Assembly (NCBI GenBank): GCA_003013855.2
Contig: ML058433.1
Location: 8,617,966-8,681,965 of the forward strand
DNA length: 64,000 nucleotides
Origin: Liriodendron chinense
Lineage: Eukaryota > Streptophyta > Magnoliopsida > Magnoliales > Magnoliaceae
Reading direction: 5' to 3'
The position numbers and the translations under genes are program-made. Under the pieces are notes generated by a model. The model was not told the origin of the DNA. It searched no databases and saw only the letters and a program-made list of their open reading frames with translations. Each line of letters opens with the position of its first letter. The first letter of the stretch is position 1. Below are positions 31,801-36,921 of the stretch, in pieces.

Positions 31801-33307
31801 TTTGTGAAAAACTTGGTTCATTATCATCATCATAGCGTTTACCCAGCTATTTGGGGTTGGCTTTCTCATGATTGCAGTGAAAGTTTGATGACCAACTGCC
31901 CACCTGACGTCAACCATCCTTGTTATCCAGCCTGGGGCCAGCTAGCATAATTGCTACCTGTCAGAGTTAAATGCCCACCTGACATGAGCCATTTTTAAAA
32001 TCTGGCCCAGGGACCAGCTAGCACATTACTGCCTGGCAGAGTTATATCTTGAAAAAACTTGATTACATGGCTTAAATGATTTTCTCAAATCATCATCATC
32101 ATCATCTAAGCCTTATCCCAATTTCGTTCAACTCAGAAACTATTTTACCTTCTGTTTCGTATGTGTCCACAATTGTCAGAATTGTTCCGAGTCTGTTTCT
32201 TGCTTGGCTGAATTTTTTCAGTTTTCATGGTTGTACCTCTGGTAAATCATGAATGCGGAATGGTTTGTGGGTTCTACTGATTTAGACATGTAACATGGAC
32301 TGTCAGTATTGATTTTATTTTATTCATTTTGTCATATGAAAGGGGGAAAACTACTTAATGATCATTGGACATGGTCAAAATGTTTTTTATAATTTGGGTT
32401 TTTTCTTAATCCCACACTGTGTAATTACTGTTAAACATCAATTTACTTTATGACTAATTCATGGGAGGGGATGGTTACCCAATGTCCATGCAATTTGCAA
32501 GAAACACACACAAAAAAAAAAAAAAAAAGAAAAAGAAAAAAAAAAAGGAACCAACACATCTATCTAGAAGACGAGGAATTGGATGATCCTTGGCTCAATG
32601 ATATGTATGGTATCCTTAGCCATGAATTTATATAGTGGGGCCCATGATATGGTTCTCCAGTTTGTTCATATGATGGGCTCCACTGGACAGGGTACGCCCA
32701 AAAGAATTTCAGATTCGAAGATGATAGCCATCCATTGTTTGGCCATTTTTTTTTTCAACTTTATGCAGAATGCTGGTCTATGTTTCCTTTACTTTCTAGT
32801 TGCTTGCCAACCAATGCTTAGGATCTTACTGATGGAGAGAGTTTTGGGGCATGGTCTATCCATGGTGGGGCTTGTTAGATGGCTGATCTAGACCCACAAC
32901 GTAGCCAATCATACAAACTCAAGGCCCAAGGGTCACATTGTTCTTGCTAGTAGACCTTGTATTTACAAAATAGCAAAAAGATGTTAGCCATAAACCCCTG
33001 AGTATGCAACATTTGAGCAAAATCATTCTCATTTTACTTTTAGTGATTTCCAGTCAAAATTGATAAAAGTTGAATTATTAACAGCCAACTACTCTGTCAC
33101 TCTGAGACTTTAGTTTTGCTAAAGATGATCATTACCCTCGACAATTCATTAATGCGAGTTTTTACTTTTTCTAACTTCTCTTTGCATACCTTTTGTATTC
33201 TAATAGTTCTATTCACCGTTTTACTCTTTTGGTTTATGCAGCTGAACATAAGGAATCTTGAATGTCACACTCTCAGTTTCTCAACTGACTTGGACTTGCA
33301 GCAGTAG
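4873..33307 (+). CDS. POLD2: DNA polymerase delta small (B) subunit, 5'-truncated by the window
   Basis: POLD2 is the non-catalytic B subunit of nuclear DNA polymerase delta; it tethers the catalytic subunit and acts in lagging-strand synthesis and repair. Twelve exons (4873-4979, 5090-5216, 5340-5447, 7525-7640, 7732-7815, 8468-8536, 8694-8765, 8857-8948, 9033-9160, 30487-30588, 30681-30748, 33242-33307) join with matching phase to 378 codons plus TAG. Recognisable family stretches are GKECIIVGTLYKHMKLKP, RVKLSGDVLAPSVFITG (OB-fold part), VVFVSGLSVGSSKSNPLQFQ, IVHVVIAGNSVEIP, MPGPCDPANFSLPQQP, FLGTSGQNIDDLEKYS, ERTLRWRHLAPTAPNTLG and LIESCPHVYFIGDQKKYE (phosphodiesterase-like part, metal ligands lost as is usual in eukaryotic B subunits). 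About 60 N-terminal residues are missing off the left edge. No internal stop is present, so the gene appears functional despite a 21.3-kb intron. Confidence 0.95.
5090..5216 (+). CDS. POLD2: POLD2 coding exon b
   Basis: Acceptor TTGCAG, donor GTATAT after a one-base overhang. It encodes RSAVPLVQPHNFMHPDDH and the OB-fold strand ESGRVKLSGDVLAPSVFITG. The upstream intron is 110 bp. Confidence 0.95.
5340..5447 (+). CDS. POLD2: POLD2 coding exon c
   Basis: Acceptor CAATAG. It encodes IVVALHGKETGDGDFLVQDI and EAGLPPQIPLALGS. I chose the donor at 5448 (GTAATG) because it leaves the one-base overhang needed by exon d; GTTCGA at 5442 has the same phase and is the alternative. Confidence 0.85.
6384..6500 (-). 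repeat. RTE-LINE/SINE-type 3' tail
   Basis: Read on the minus strand it is CCGACCCCAATTAGTTGGG, ATAAGGCTTAG and then (GAT)n, the familiar 3' tail of plant RTE-type LINEs and SINEs that use them. It lies in the 2,077-bp intron between POLD2 exons c and d. No coding part is attached. A second tail of the same kind is at 32087-32124. Confidence 0.55.
6621..6698. repeat. (GA)n microsatellite
   Basis: This is about 78 bp of almost pure GA with one GAGC interruption, running directly into an assembly gap, so its true length is unknown. Confidence 0.95.
6699..6723. other. Assembly gap of 25 N
   Basis: Twenty-five consecutive N characters stand at the end of the GA microsatellite. The round length suggests a placeholder gap caused by the repeat. 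It lies inside a POLD2 intron and does not affect an exon. Confidence 0.99.
6896..7381. mobile_element. MITE-like inverted-repeat element in POLD2 intron
   Basis: The left end (TAGAG, then ACCATATTATGGTGCAAATA and TCATATTGGA) and the reverse complement of the right end (TAGAG, then CACCATATTATGG, TGCAAATGAG and TATATTGGAC) correspond in order over about 60 bp. The subterminal word ACCATATTATGGT is itself a perfect palindrome. No ORF is present and no clear target duplication was found. Confidence 0.5.
7525..7640 (+). CDS. POLD2: POLD2 coding exon d
   Basis: Acceptor TTGCAG, donor GTGTTC (weak, but required by phase). It encodes EDKYVVFVSGLSVGSSKSNP and LLVDHITGHLGDEK. The VSGLSVG stretch stands where active archaeal relatives have a metal-binding motif. 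Confidence 0.93.
7732..7815 (+). CDS. POLD2: POLD2 coding exon e
   Basis: Acceptor GAGCAG, donor GTAACA, 28 whole codons. It encodes EQDIASQIVHVVIAGNSVEI and PLGFLTGQ, the core of the phosphodiesterase-like fold. Confidence 0.95.
7948..8421. mobile_element. Inverted-repeat element with a GAGTCA motif cluster and tRNA-like box
   Basis: The ends CATAGTTCCA (7948) and its complement TGGAACTATG (8412-8421) are followed inward by ACTCGACTTGACTC and its mirror. From 8225 to 8405 the words GAGTCA, TGACTC and GAGTTGACTC recur a dozen or more times. At 8183-8196 GGGTTTGAATCCCA matches a tRNA box B, followed by a CACTTCCACCA-like end, which suggests a tRNA-derived SINE piece. It lies in the 652-bp POLD2 intron between exons e and f. 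Confidence 0.5.
8468..8536 (+). CDS. POLD2: POLD2 coding exon f
   Basis: Acceptor ATGCAG, donor GTTGGC, 23 codons encoding SLASKDQSKLFEPIKELDIS and LIQ. The phase agrees with both neighbours. Confidence 0.95.
8694..8765 (+). CDS. POLD2: POLD2 coding exon g
   Basis: Acceptor CTGCAG, donor GTCTTT (unusual +3 base, supported by phase), 24 codons encoding LVAAMPVDIMPGPCDPANFS and LPQQ. Confidence 0.94.
8857..8948 (+). CDS. POLD2: POLD2 coding exon h
   Basis: Acceptor TTTCAG, consensus donor GTAAGT. It encodes PLHKCLFPGASVYNTFMSCT and NPHSFELDDV, with a two-base overhang completed by exon i to arginine. Confidence 0.95.
9033..9160 (+). CDS. POLD2: POLD2 coding exon i (precedes the giant intron)
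   Basis: Acceptor TTCTAG, donor GTAAAG. It encodes FLGTSGQNIDDLEKYSDAKD and MERTLRWRHLAPTAPNTL, leaving one G. That G joins the GG at 30487 to give a glycine codon, the proof that the 21,326-bp intron is phase-consistent. Confidence 0.95.
9318..9590. repeat. Quasi-palindromic intronic repeat
   Basis: Words such as GGTCATCTGGTGGGCCAC and GGTCATCAGGTAGACCAC on the left reappear as complements (GGTCCACATGATGAATGAC) on the right, around a central GACAAGACCGGTCTA. It resembles the other GTGGGCC-rich hairpin repeats in length and style but not in sequence. No ORF is supported. Confidence 0.4.
9960..11061. mobile_element. MULE-like element with 9-bp target duplication
   Basis: Both flanks read AAAGAAAAA (9951-9959 and 11062-11070), an exact 9-bp duplication. 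The terminal inverted repeats extend about 120 bp: GGGTTTATTAACAAAATA at left pairs with GGATTTATTAACAAAATA on the opposite strand at right, continuing through ACCTCT, TAGGTAGCC, TTTAGACCTCTGACAGCA and AAATGCCCCTGCTC. The interior is purine/pyrimidine-biased ((CTT)n left, (GAA)n right) plus a GGTCTCACTTCG array. There is no transposase. The element sits inside a copia LTR. Confidence 0.85.
10366..10640. repeat. Degenerate tandem repeat of GGTCTCACTTCGT
   Basis: A 12-22 bp word GGTCTCA(C/G)TTCG(T) recurs about a dozen times with variable spacers (for example GGTCTCACTTCGTA and GGTCTCGCTTCTCG). It also includes a duplicated AGTTGCCCTTGTAAGGACA at about 10389 and 10458. It lies at the centre of the MULE. 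Confidence 0.7.
11224..11416 (-). pseudogene. Copia RNase H C-terminal piece (antisense)
   Basis: On the minus strand this encodes the end of RNase H (a block like DQLADIFTKAL is recognisable in degraded form near 11250-11300, and NNPLFHE near 11375-11395). It continues in sequence into 15448, where the hAT-like insertion ends. Stops and frameshifts are present. Confidence 0.7.
11641..11660. repeat. Poly(C) tract, 20 C
   Basis: Twenty consecutive C follow a TTGTTGT run. It may be real or a homopolymer assembly artefact. Confidence 0.9.
11712..12330. repeat. Quasi-palindromic unit with its right end tandemly repeated
   Basis: It carries AATCTCAAGTGGACCACAT, CCTGTTAATAAGGTCACAT and GAAGGGAAAACACAAATA, as in the family. 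The terminal part (a TTTGGATTTGCCTCATTTTT-like start, ATGCCTTAAAATGAGTTGG, then GAGGTGGGCCCCA) is repeated three times, at about 11935-12050, 12060-12180 and 12190-12320. Degeneration between copies shows that the tandem growth is not recent. Confidence 0.65.
13105..13385. repeat. Quasi-palindromic unit (shortened)
   Basis: It begins GTGGGCCCCACCATGACATG, has CAAGTGGACCACACC and ends near CATCATGGTGGGCCCCATGA, with the centre partly deleted. Confidence 0.6.
13480..13915. repeat. Quasi-palindromic unit (full)
   Basis: It runs from TATGGGGCACATTTTGATG, through GTAGACCACACCATAGGAAA and a CCATCCAACCTATTGATAA centre, to ATACATCGGGTGGGCC. It follows the previous unit after a CACCGACAGGGTGCAACCC spacer that also recurs, in variant form, at 3370-3400. 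Confidence 0.6.
14030..14450. repeat. Quasi-palindromic unit (full)
   Basis: It runs from CACACCGTCCATACATTTTG, through CTCAAGTGGACCACAT, TCCAAAACTTCTTGGAGATG and GTGGTCTACTTGAGCC, to ATGGATGGACGGTGC. It is the closest match to the unit at 3905-4345. Confidence 0.65.
14555..14995. repeat. Quasi-palindromic unit (full)
   Basis: It runs from TGTGGGCCCCACAATGATTC and CTGTCCATCCATTTTTTTT, through AAACCACACCACAGGAAAAC, to AATGGATGGACTGCGTGG and GGGCCCACATA. Arms and centre are in the family order. Confidence 0.65.
15448..16430 (-). pseudogene. Copia reverse transcriptase / RNase H piece (antisense)
   Basis: On the minus strand the order is NRDWPLFRLDGKNTFLHGNL, the YVDD catalytic box (complement of 16105-16116, intact), a VDTDKLKV stretch, then RNase H with NILRYLKHTP (15690-15730), GYSNADYA and TGNVVTWKSKE. 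It is interrupted by several stops and small shifts. The N-terminal RT end is cut at 16430, where the sense copia LTR begins. At 15447 it would continue into 11416 once the hAT-like element is removed. Confidence 0.85.
16431..16756 (+). repeat. Copia 5' LTR
   Basis: It begins TGCATTATGACGACATG and ends just before TGGTATCAGAG. The TAATAAAAGAGATGTAAGGG and GTGTGTGGAG parts correspond to the copia LTR at 1559-1886. A long T/C-rich tract lies at 16640-16750. The 5 bp before it (CTTGG) would be the target duplication, but the other side is lost. Confidence 0.75.
17245..18228 (+). repeat. Gypsy 5' LTR (984 bp)
   Basis: TG..CA ends, a TATA-like TATTTAAG at 17681, and the GGGCGCCC motif cluster upstream of it. 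It differs from the 3' LTR by point changes and by one extra ~22-bp piece between two motif copies near 17436-17458. Confidence 0.92.
17428..17600 (+). promoter_or_regulatory. U3 cluster of TCGGGCGCCCGA-type palindromes
   Basis: About five or six copies of a motif around the palindrome GGGCGCCC occur in 173 bp (TCGGGCGCTCGA, CAGGCGCCCA, ATCGAGCGCCCGA, CACCGGGCGCCGA, ATCGGGCGCCCGA). The cluster ends about 80 bp before the TATA-like box. The surrounding LTR is AT-rich, so the cluster stands out in base composition. Confidence 0.75.
18508..19798 (+). pseudogene. Gypsy gag with CCHC zinc knuckle
   Basis: A start near 18508 encodes a basic peptide (MPMRRGRG) that is soon stopped. The capsid region continues at 18638-19147 (SFDGHLDPKAFLDWLADMDH, KLVGQAKLFW) and, after a stop at 19145, at 19172-19798. 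The zinc knuckle CYECGNIGHMSNQC lies at 19560-19601. The acidic tail (EDEVGDEATL) leads to the protease. Confidence 0.88.
19811..20200 (+). pseudogene. Gypsy aspartic protease region
   Basis: The block CDVIPMDVGHIILGRPWLF (near 20008-20070) is the hallmark of the C-terminal half of gypsy proteases. The catalytic DSG box is not clear upstream, probably lost. The reading frame shifts near 20140 into the lysine-rich linker. Confidence 0.75.
20290..21550 (+). pseudogene. Gypsy reverse transcriptase and start of RNase H
   Basis: RT motifs appear in order: SELPHEVTSVLKEYSDVFPD, LPPMRDIQHAIDLVPG, TPKKDGTWCMCVD, FSKIDLKSGYHQIRI (near 20710-20760), MPFGLTNA, and the catalytic box YFDDILIYS at about 20911-20937, which is intact. 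After it, a short duplication (CACCTTGAACAT at about 20938 and 20980) breaks the frame. The RNase H tether LTTFYRRFIRGFS (21190-21230) and the RNase H core follow to 21548. Stop codons lie at 20515, 20806 and 21546. Confidence 0.9.
21558..22640 (+). pseudogene. Gypsy RNase H end and integrase core
   Basis: RNase H ends with FSDHKALRYLHFQKKLNPRH and NKPADALSRR. The integrase zinc-binding region (GIAGHFGRDKTL, then CRTCHW in a shifted frame) is followed by the catalytic core: WQDISMDFVLGLPK, VVDRFSKMAHFLPC and TIVSDRDVRFTSYFWKTL. A stop at 22360 and another near 22407 separate the last part (DGQTEVVNRSLGNLLRC), which keeps the core glutamate. Confidence 0.88.
22674..22701. repeat. (AT)n microsatellite in the integrase region
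   Basis: About 28 bp of alternating AT interrupts the integrase C-terminal coding sequence and changes the frame. Confidence 0.95.
22724..23240 (+). pseudogene. Gypsy integrase C-terminus with chromodomain
   Basis: The GPF/Y-like module VGPFKILQRIG is followed by the DLSPEMGINPTFNVGDLV block. The chromodomain occupies about 23045-23220 (EEIVDEEIVSTRD, then QRYLVKWKNKSPSESTWL), carrying the aromatic and W positions of the family. A stop right after STWLT precedes the final EELQAVDPDLLERH helix. The domain is what assigns the element to chromoviruses. Confidence 0.9.
23266..24240 (+). repeat. Gypsy 3' LTR (975 bp)
   Basis: It starts after GAGGGGAGT and ends CCTACATCA followed by the GAATA duplication. 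Its motif cluster (23449-23602) lacks one motif interval found in the 5' LTR. The TATA-like TATTTAAG is at 23685. Confidence 0.92.
24246..25100 (+). pseudogene. Sense copia gag
   Basis: Reading frames give the N-terminal part (MSPFESLSLQITSTILNGR-like), then VKYLTSAKLDETTMDYDDWV and EVWDNFERDVFG, the UBN2-type gag of copia. The glycine/arginine-rich stretch at about 24895-25040 and IHYGLNNHTVDTCWD (zinc-knuckle remnant) follow. Several frameshifts are present. It begins directly at the gypsy target duplication. Confidence 0.82.
25100..26750 (+). pseudogene. Sense copia protease, integrase and start of RT
   Basis: The protease box WIIDSGASNHITG is at 25310-25350 and is intact. The pre-integrase region (LYYLDHG at 25630) and the integrase core follow with SDVWVPV (25866), FVIFLDDCCRMTWLYLMKD and a QQNGVSEGKN end in place of the usual glutamate region. 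A linker resembling CMFLGYSYIQQGYKCYNP (26410-26460) is typical of copia between INT and RT. The match stops near 26750. Confidence 0.85.
26870..28130 (+). pseudogene. LINE (non-LTR) 3' end: zinc-binding and RNase H-like domains
   Basis: In shifting frames, CYPCGQ..EDLGHLFCHGLLAYHV resembles the zinc-binding domain that follows LINE reverse transcriptases. VWEIWLERIARIFDG leads into an RNase H-like domain: LKLNVDGSSGGNPGEGGGDG, NTVAEARAFLDGV, MESDSQIVTKAIN and LREGNLVADGLARLG, ending with a stop at 27874-27876. The catalytic D-E-D positions are all recognisable. No poly(A) or tail is clear, and 28130-28395 has no feature I recognise. Confidence 0.8.
28396..29470 (-). pseudogene. Antisense copia gag with zinc knuckle
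   Basis: On the minus strand the N-terminal gag region (LNEQKCFTLGLNVEVFLLAR) lies at 29250-29445. The middle (KQIENMKVVKLLSSLPKDYQ, YLVANIYARLQRLSIG) is at 28760-29020. The zinc-knuckle region (HFCTPCGLTDHS, then DLHRKPP) is at 28550-28650. Downstream on the minus strand the element is cut near 28400, before protease. This gag belongs to the element whose LTRs are at 9812 and 30445. Confidence 0.85.
29724..30276 (-). repeat. Tandem duplication of leader, primer site and LTR end
   Basis: Two copies with a 292-bp offset (29724-30015 and 30016-30276) each contain ATGTTTTCTGTGAAAA, GGTTTGATAAGCACTTTAGG, AATTACCTCTCGATGTGCTC, AATGAGAGAGGAGGGAGAAG and a GGCTTTC end. The first copy keeps the primer site (complement TGGTACCAGAGC at 29866-29877). 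In the second about 20 bp covering it are deleted. Confidence 0.85.
29878..30445 (-). repeat. Antisense copia 5' LTR (enlarged by the duplication)
   Basis: It ends at TTTAACA (30445), which is TGTTAAA on the minus strand, and abuts the primer site at 29877. It is 568 bp long against about 301 bp for the other LTR once the MULE is removed; the difference is the leader duplication at 30016-30276. Confidence 0.78.
30487..30588 (+). CDS. POLD2: POLD2 coding exon j (follows the giant intron)
   Basis: Acceptor TGTTTTGCAG, only 41 bp downstream of the copia LTR edge; donor GTAATT. It encodes CYPFTEKDPFLIESCPHVYF and IGDQKKYETRLLK. Confidence 0.95.
30681..30748 (+). CDS. POLD2: POLD2 coding exon k
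   Basis: Acceptor GTGCAG, donor GTATGT. It encodes GSEGQLVRLICIPRFCETGV and AVV. The upstream intron is 92 bp. Confidence 0.95.
31321..31975. repeat. Tandem repeat, ~200-bp unit, in the last POLD2 intron
   Basis: The unit starts CCTACTGCAAAAA at 31321, 31521 and 31759, with a short extra start at 31724. Each unit contains ATTCATCATCATCATAG, a GGGGTCGGCTTTCTCATGAT-like core, AACTGCCCACCTGA and a GGGGACCAGCTAGC end. The core resembles the RTE/SINE tail at 6384-6500, so it may be a retroposon tail that was tandemly amplified. A degraded fourth part reaches about 32040. Confidence 0.75.
32087..32124 (-). repeat. RTE-LINE/SINE 3' tail remnant
   Basis: (ATC)n followed by TAAGCCTTATCCCAA, the same tail as at 6384-6500, cut after 38 bp. 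Confidence 0.5.
32630..32900. repeat. Diverged hairpin-type repeat in the last intron
   Basis: GTGGGGCCCATGATATGG near the left and CCATGGTGGGGCTTGTTAG near the right pair as complements. The inner part (AGCCATCCATTGTTTGGCCA) recalls the GGATGGAC family. It is weakly preserved. Confidence 0.35.
33242..33307 (+). CDS. POLD2: POLD2 last coding exon l with stop
   Basis: Acceptor TTTATGCAG. It encodes LNIRNLECHTLSFSTDLDLQ plus one Q, followed by TAG at 33305-33307. The upstream intron is 2,493 bp. Confidence 0.95.
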   Translation: MNIRNLECHTLSFSTDLDLQQ

Positions 33308-34189
33308 GGTATGAAATATTACTTAGTATCTAAAGATGTAGACAAGCTAATTAGCCTACTATGATCCATCCCCACCCCTTTCTTTGGTTTGTTTGCTGGA
33401 TTATACTGAGGAATGAGCGAAGAATCTGCAAGGGGAAGGTTTAGCATCCTAATGTTTGTCTTGTACTAATGCCGATACAATATAATGTATACTTCAAAAC
33501 TGTGTCAAGGAATTGTGCTATAATACCTCCATTGCCATTCTTGAACCCTTTCGTTTTCAGATTCCTATGGGCAATGTAATCTTTTGCACTGTAGTCTTCA
33601 CTAAAGACTCGAACTGATTTCTGTTTCTTAGAAAGCATCCCATAGCTTCCAAAGATATCTTTTGAGTGGATGATTAGCTGCTCTGTCAGCCTCTCATCAG
33701 GTATGGGACACTTTCCTTCTCAAGCTTGCAAATATTCCAATATGATTCAAGCATGATTTTGATTTTCACAAATATTATGAGCTTTAAGACGATGGACTAC
33801 AAATAGGATTTGGTCCAAACAGGATTGAAGCCCAACTGAAAATTGATCTTAGGACCCCACATATAGATAAAAACATAAGGTCATGCTTTCTTGGGTACTC
33901 TCTATAACTCAAATGGGATTAAAGAAGAAAAATGAAGAAGAAAATTGAGGGCTTTTCTTTGGTATTTGTTTCAGTTTTTCCTAAGCACTTGTTAAAACCT
34001 GATTCCATTTTCAAATTTATAGCCCTTGTAACGTCCAAGACTATTGATTATCTACAAAAGCCTTCATTCATTAAAAAAGAAAAAGAAAAAAAATCCAAAA
34101 ACCCTCGGGCACATGCAAAATTACAAACGCAAAACATAATTGATCGTTGGAAGATTTAATTATAGTGAAGTTTTCTTTCCTTAATCTCA
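33308..34189 (+). other. POLD2 3' flank, no gene seen
   Basis: This contains the presumed 3' UTR. No canonical AATAAA lies close to the stop; AATATAAT near 33480 is only a weak candidate. A-rich stretches occur at 34070-34100. I see no other coding sequence. Confidence 0.5.
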
Positions 34190-34450
34190 AATCTTAAATT
34201 GGGTGCTGTTGTAAGAGATGTGAACCGTTCATTAGGTGGGTTGCTGGACTAAAAGATGTAGACTCCATGATATTAGCTTTTGTCAGGTGCCTGGAAAGGC
34301 TAATTGTATTGCTAATTCTCTTGCATAGGAAAGGGGCTCATAGATCTTCTCTTTGTACACGGGACACTTAAATCCATTTCCTTGATGGATGGTCGTTGTA
34401 TTCTTTCTTGGCATTTTTAATTAATTCTAGTCATGATTCATTAAAAGAGC
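34190..34450 (+). pseudogene. Possible LINE RNase H tail fragment
   Basis: Around 34285-34335 the frame reads CQVPGKANCIANSLA, like the conserved end of the LINE RNase H-like domain, followed by a short LINE-type C-terminus. The rest is decayed. From 34450 to 35260 I see only low-complexity A-rich runs (34758-34795, 34986-35012). Confidence 0.4.
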
Positions 34451-35264
34451 AAGAAAAAATGAGGGGTACTCTTGGTGTTCATAACTCAAAACTATAAACC
34501 GATTCAATATCCTAACAATCCAGCTATGGGTCTGCAATTAGAAGCAATCTGCATTCTATGATCTAAACTCTGCTTGGAGTCGCAATCATTTCTGGTTTTT
34601 GAGATGTGGACCGTGCATTATAGGGCCTATCATATGAACCGTGTAGGTCTCATCCAAGATTAGTGCATATACAGCTTTGGTCAAGGGCAGATTTTAGCAT
34701 CCACAAGCGGCTGAAGTCTTACTCTTTAGAAGTGAGAAAGGGCTTATTGGATTAAAAAGAAAGAAAAAGAAAAAGAAAAAAGAAAAAAAAGAGGTAGAGT
34801 AAACCCTCTTGTAACTTATACTTTTAAACTACTGACCTCTAAAGTGAAATATATTCTCAATTGTTGTAACATTATCTAATGGTGGCAGTTGTTATGAAAT
34901 CTAAATGGAAAGATAAATGGTTGGGCTCCTGAACTATTTGTTCTACTGAAAACAGCATTATATTCCATAACTTCATGTTATTTTTTGAAAAAAGAAAAAA
35001 GAAAAAAGAAAAAGTCGTGTGTCAATCATGGCCATTATTTAACAGTCTTCCTTTTATATAACACAAGTTAGAGTGAAACGGGTGTTTTCATAACAATTTT
35101 TTCCCCATAAACCTTGCAAGCACTAGTAGACAACTTGGTTCCAAGTGGATAACTAATAATATCTAATGTTTACTAACCAATAATACTTATGGGTGTTTCC
35201 ATTACTGTATTAAATAAAAAATTGTGTAAGTTTTAGTGAAAGGGGCGCCGCCTCATTCGTACCA

Positions 35265-35700
35265 GCAAAATGTAGGGCCCACGGGATGCATGCAAAGAAT
35301 CCAACCTGTCCATCATACGCTTAAGCAAATGTTACCCCGAAGGCCACAAACTTAGGCTGATACGGGAATCAGGAGGGCTACACAACAGGGAGCAAGTTGA
35401 GAGCAAACGTCTGACCTTGATTTGCATGGAGGGCCCACCATGTTCTATATATATGAAATCCATGCCATTCAGACCCTCCATCTGGTCTGGAGTCAAGGGA
35501 TGAAGGGTTGGGCCAAATGTCAGGTTGTTTCGAAATTTAGGTAGGCCCCTATGTAAATCAAGGGCGGGCATCCCATCTAACAGTGTTCCCTGAGTGTTGG
35601 TTCCAGTTGATTCTTGGCACCTTGGGTTAATATGAGGCGGTGCATCTGATGGACGGGTTGGATGGCCTTCATACATCACGTGGGCCTCACATATGCACAG
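35265..35700. repeat. Quasi-palindromic GTGGGCCC-family element, diverged
   Basis: The left end (TAGGGCCCACGGGATGCATG, ATCCAACCTGTCCATCA) corresponds to the reverse complement of the right end (GTGAGGCCCACGTGATGTAT, CATCCAACCCGTCCATCA). The centre is unique. Confidence 0.5.
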
Positions 35701-35989
35701 TACCGCTTAGGATGGCTTATATCTAGGATGATCCAAGAGAGATTTTGTCTAATTCTTTACGCCCCATCTAATTGTGTAAGATCTGGAGACTCAAATGATG
35801 CCATGTGGAAGCGAGATCTTGATAAGACAAATGGAATTTTTTTTTATTTTTTTGTCAGAATTCAAAAAGTCGTGACTAGCCCAAAAAGGGTAAGTCGAAC
35901 CGGCTATTATCATGGGATGTGTCACATATCTTGTTCATGCGGCAGAGCCAGACTACTCACCAAAGTGACCTTATGATCAACAATGGGTA

Positions 35990-36800
35990 ACAATTAAAAT
36001 GCAGTCATGACTAGTGACGAATTCGGCTGATATAGCACAATATCACACGGAAGAAACCTTCATGACCTAAATCGTTTAAGAAGCTATGAAGTAACATAAA
36101 GGCAACGCCTAGTTGGTCGATTTTCATTGCGCACTATACGTTCAAGTAGAGAAGTGGATAATGATTGTCTACATGTGGTGCCTTATGAAGAAATTCTGCT
36201 CACATGTCATGGACTCAAGATGTGTGCGCAACCAATGACCAACCCACGACAAACTACTAGTACACATGGCGTTGCATAATAAGCCATAGTTGGCTATAGG
36301 TCCAAATAGTTATTTCCATATCAACAAACATGAGGAGTGACTATAAAGATCTCTCTCTAGTTACTGCCTAAAATTTTCATAAATAGGAGGAAAATTGAGA
36401 GCTTTGGGCCCTCACTAACCAAACACAACACAAGTTTATCTTATCTTATAATAGTTTAGCTTAGCTTAGCTTAGCTTAGCTTAGTGTAATCCAGTCATTC
36501 TACGTTGCTACACTAGACCAAATTTAGTTGAAGAGTAGTGTAATACAATCTGTCTATGCTGATACACCAAACTGACTTAGCTTAGGAGTTCTGTAATTCC
36601 TTTCGTATACGCCCAAGTCGCTAGAATAAGGAAATCCTTAGTTTTAAGACCTCTTCATATATGTCGTAGTCGTTGGATCGCCAATGATTATTTTTTTTTG
36701 TAAGTTTCTATCATTTTTTAATGCAACTGCATTCCTTCTACCCTCACATTGTTCTAATTGATCAATCTCTATTATCATAGTGAGAAAAAGTCATTTCAGC
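35990..36800 (+). repeat. Possible solo LTR or LTR fragment
   Basis: An LTR-like promoter layout is visible: CATAAATAGGAGG near 36380, then GGGCCCTCACTAACC and a repeated GTGTAAT word at 36484 and 36539. Parts resemble 49130-49430 (GTGTAATTACTGTAG). A (TTAGC)n run lies at 36456-36484. No ends or target duplications are certain. Confidence 0.3.
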
Positions 36801-36921
36801 TGAAATGCAAAAAGAACTCATTAGAAGGACGAACTCTCCCATTTGTAAATCGCCTGGTTTCTTTTACATGTGGTTGAATAGATGATTGAATTACTTCTCG
36901 ATTATAAACACCACCCACAAT

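Noticed and set aside
35332..35679. 115-codon minus-strand ORF
   Set aside because: It lies fully inside the diverged inverted-repeat element 35265-35700 and its composition follows the repeat.
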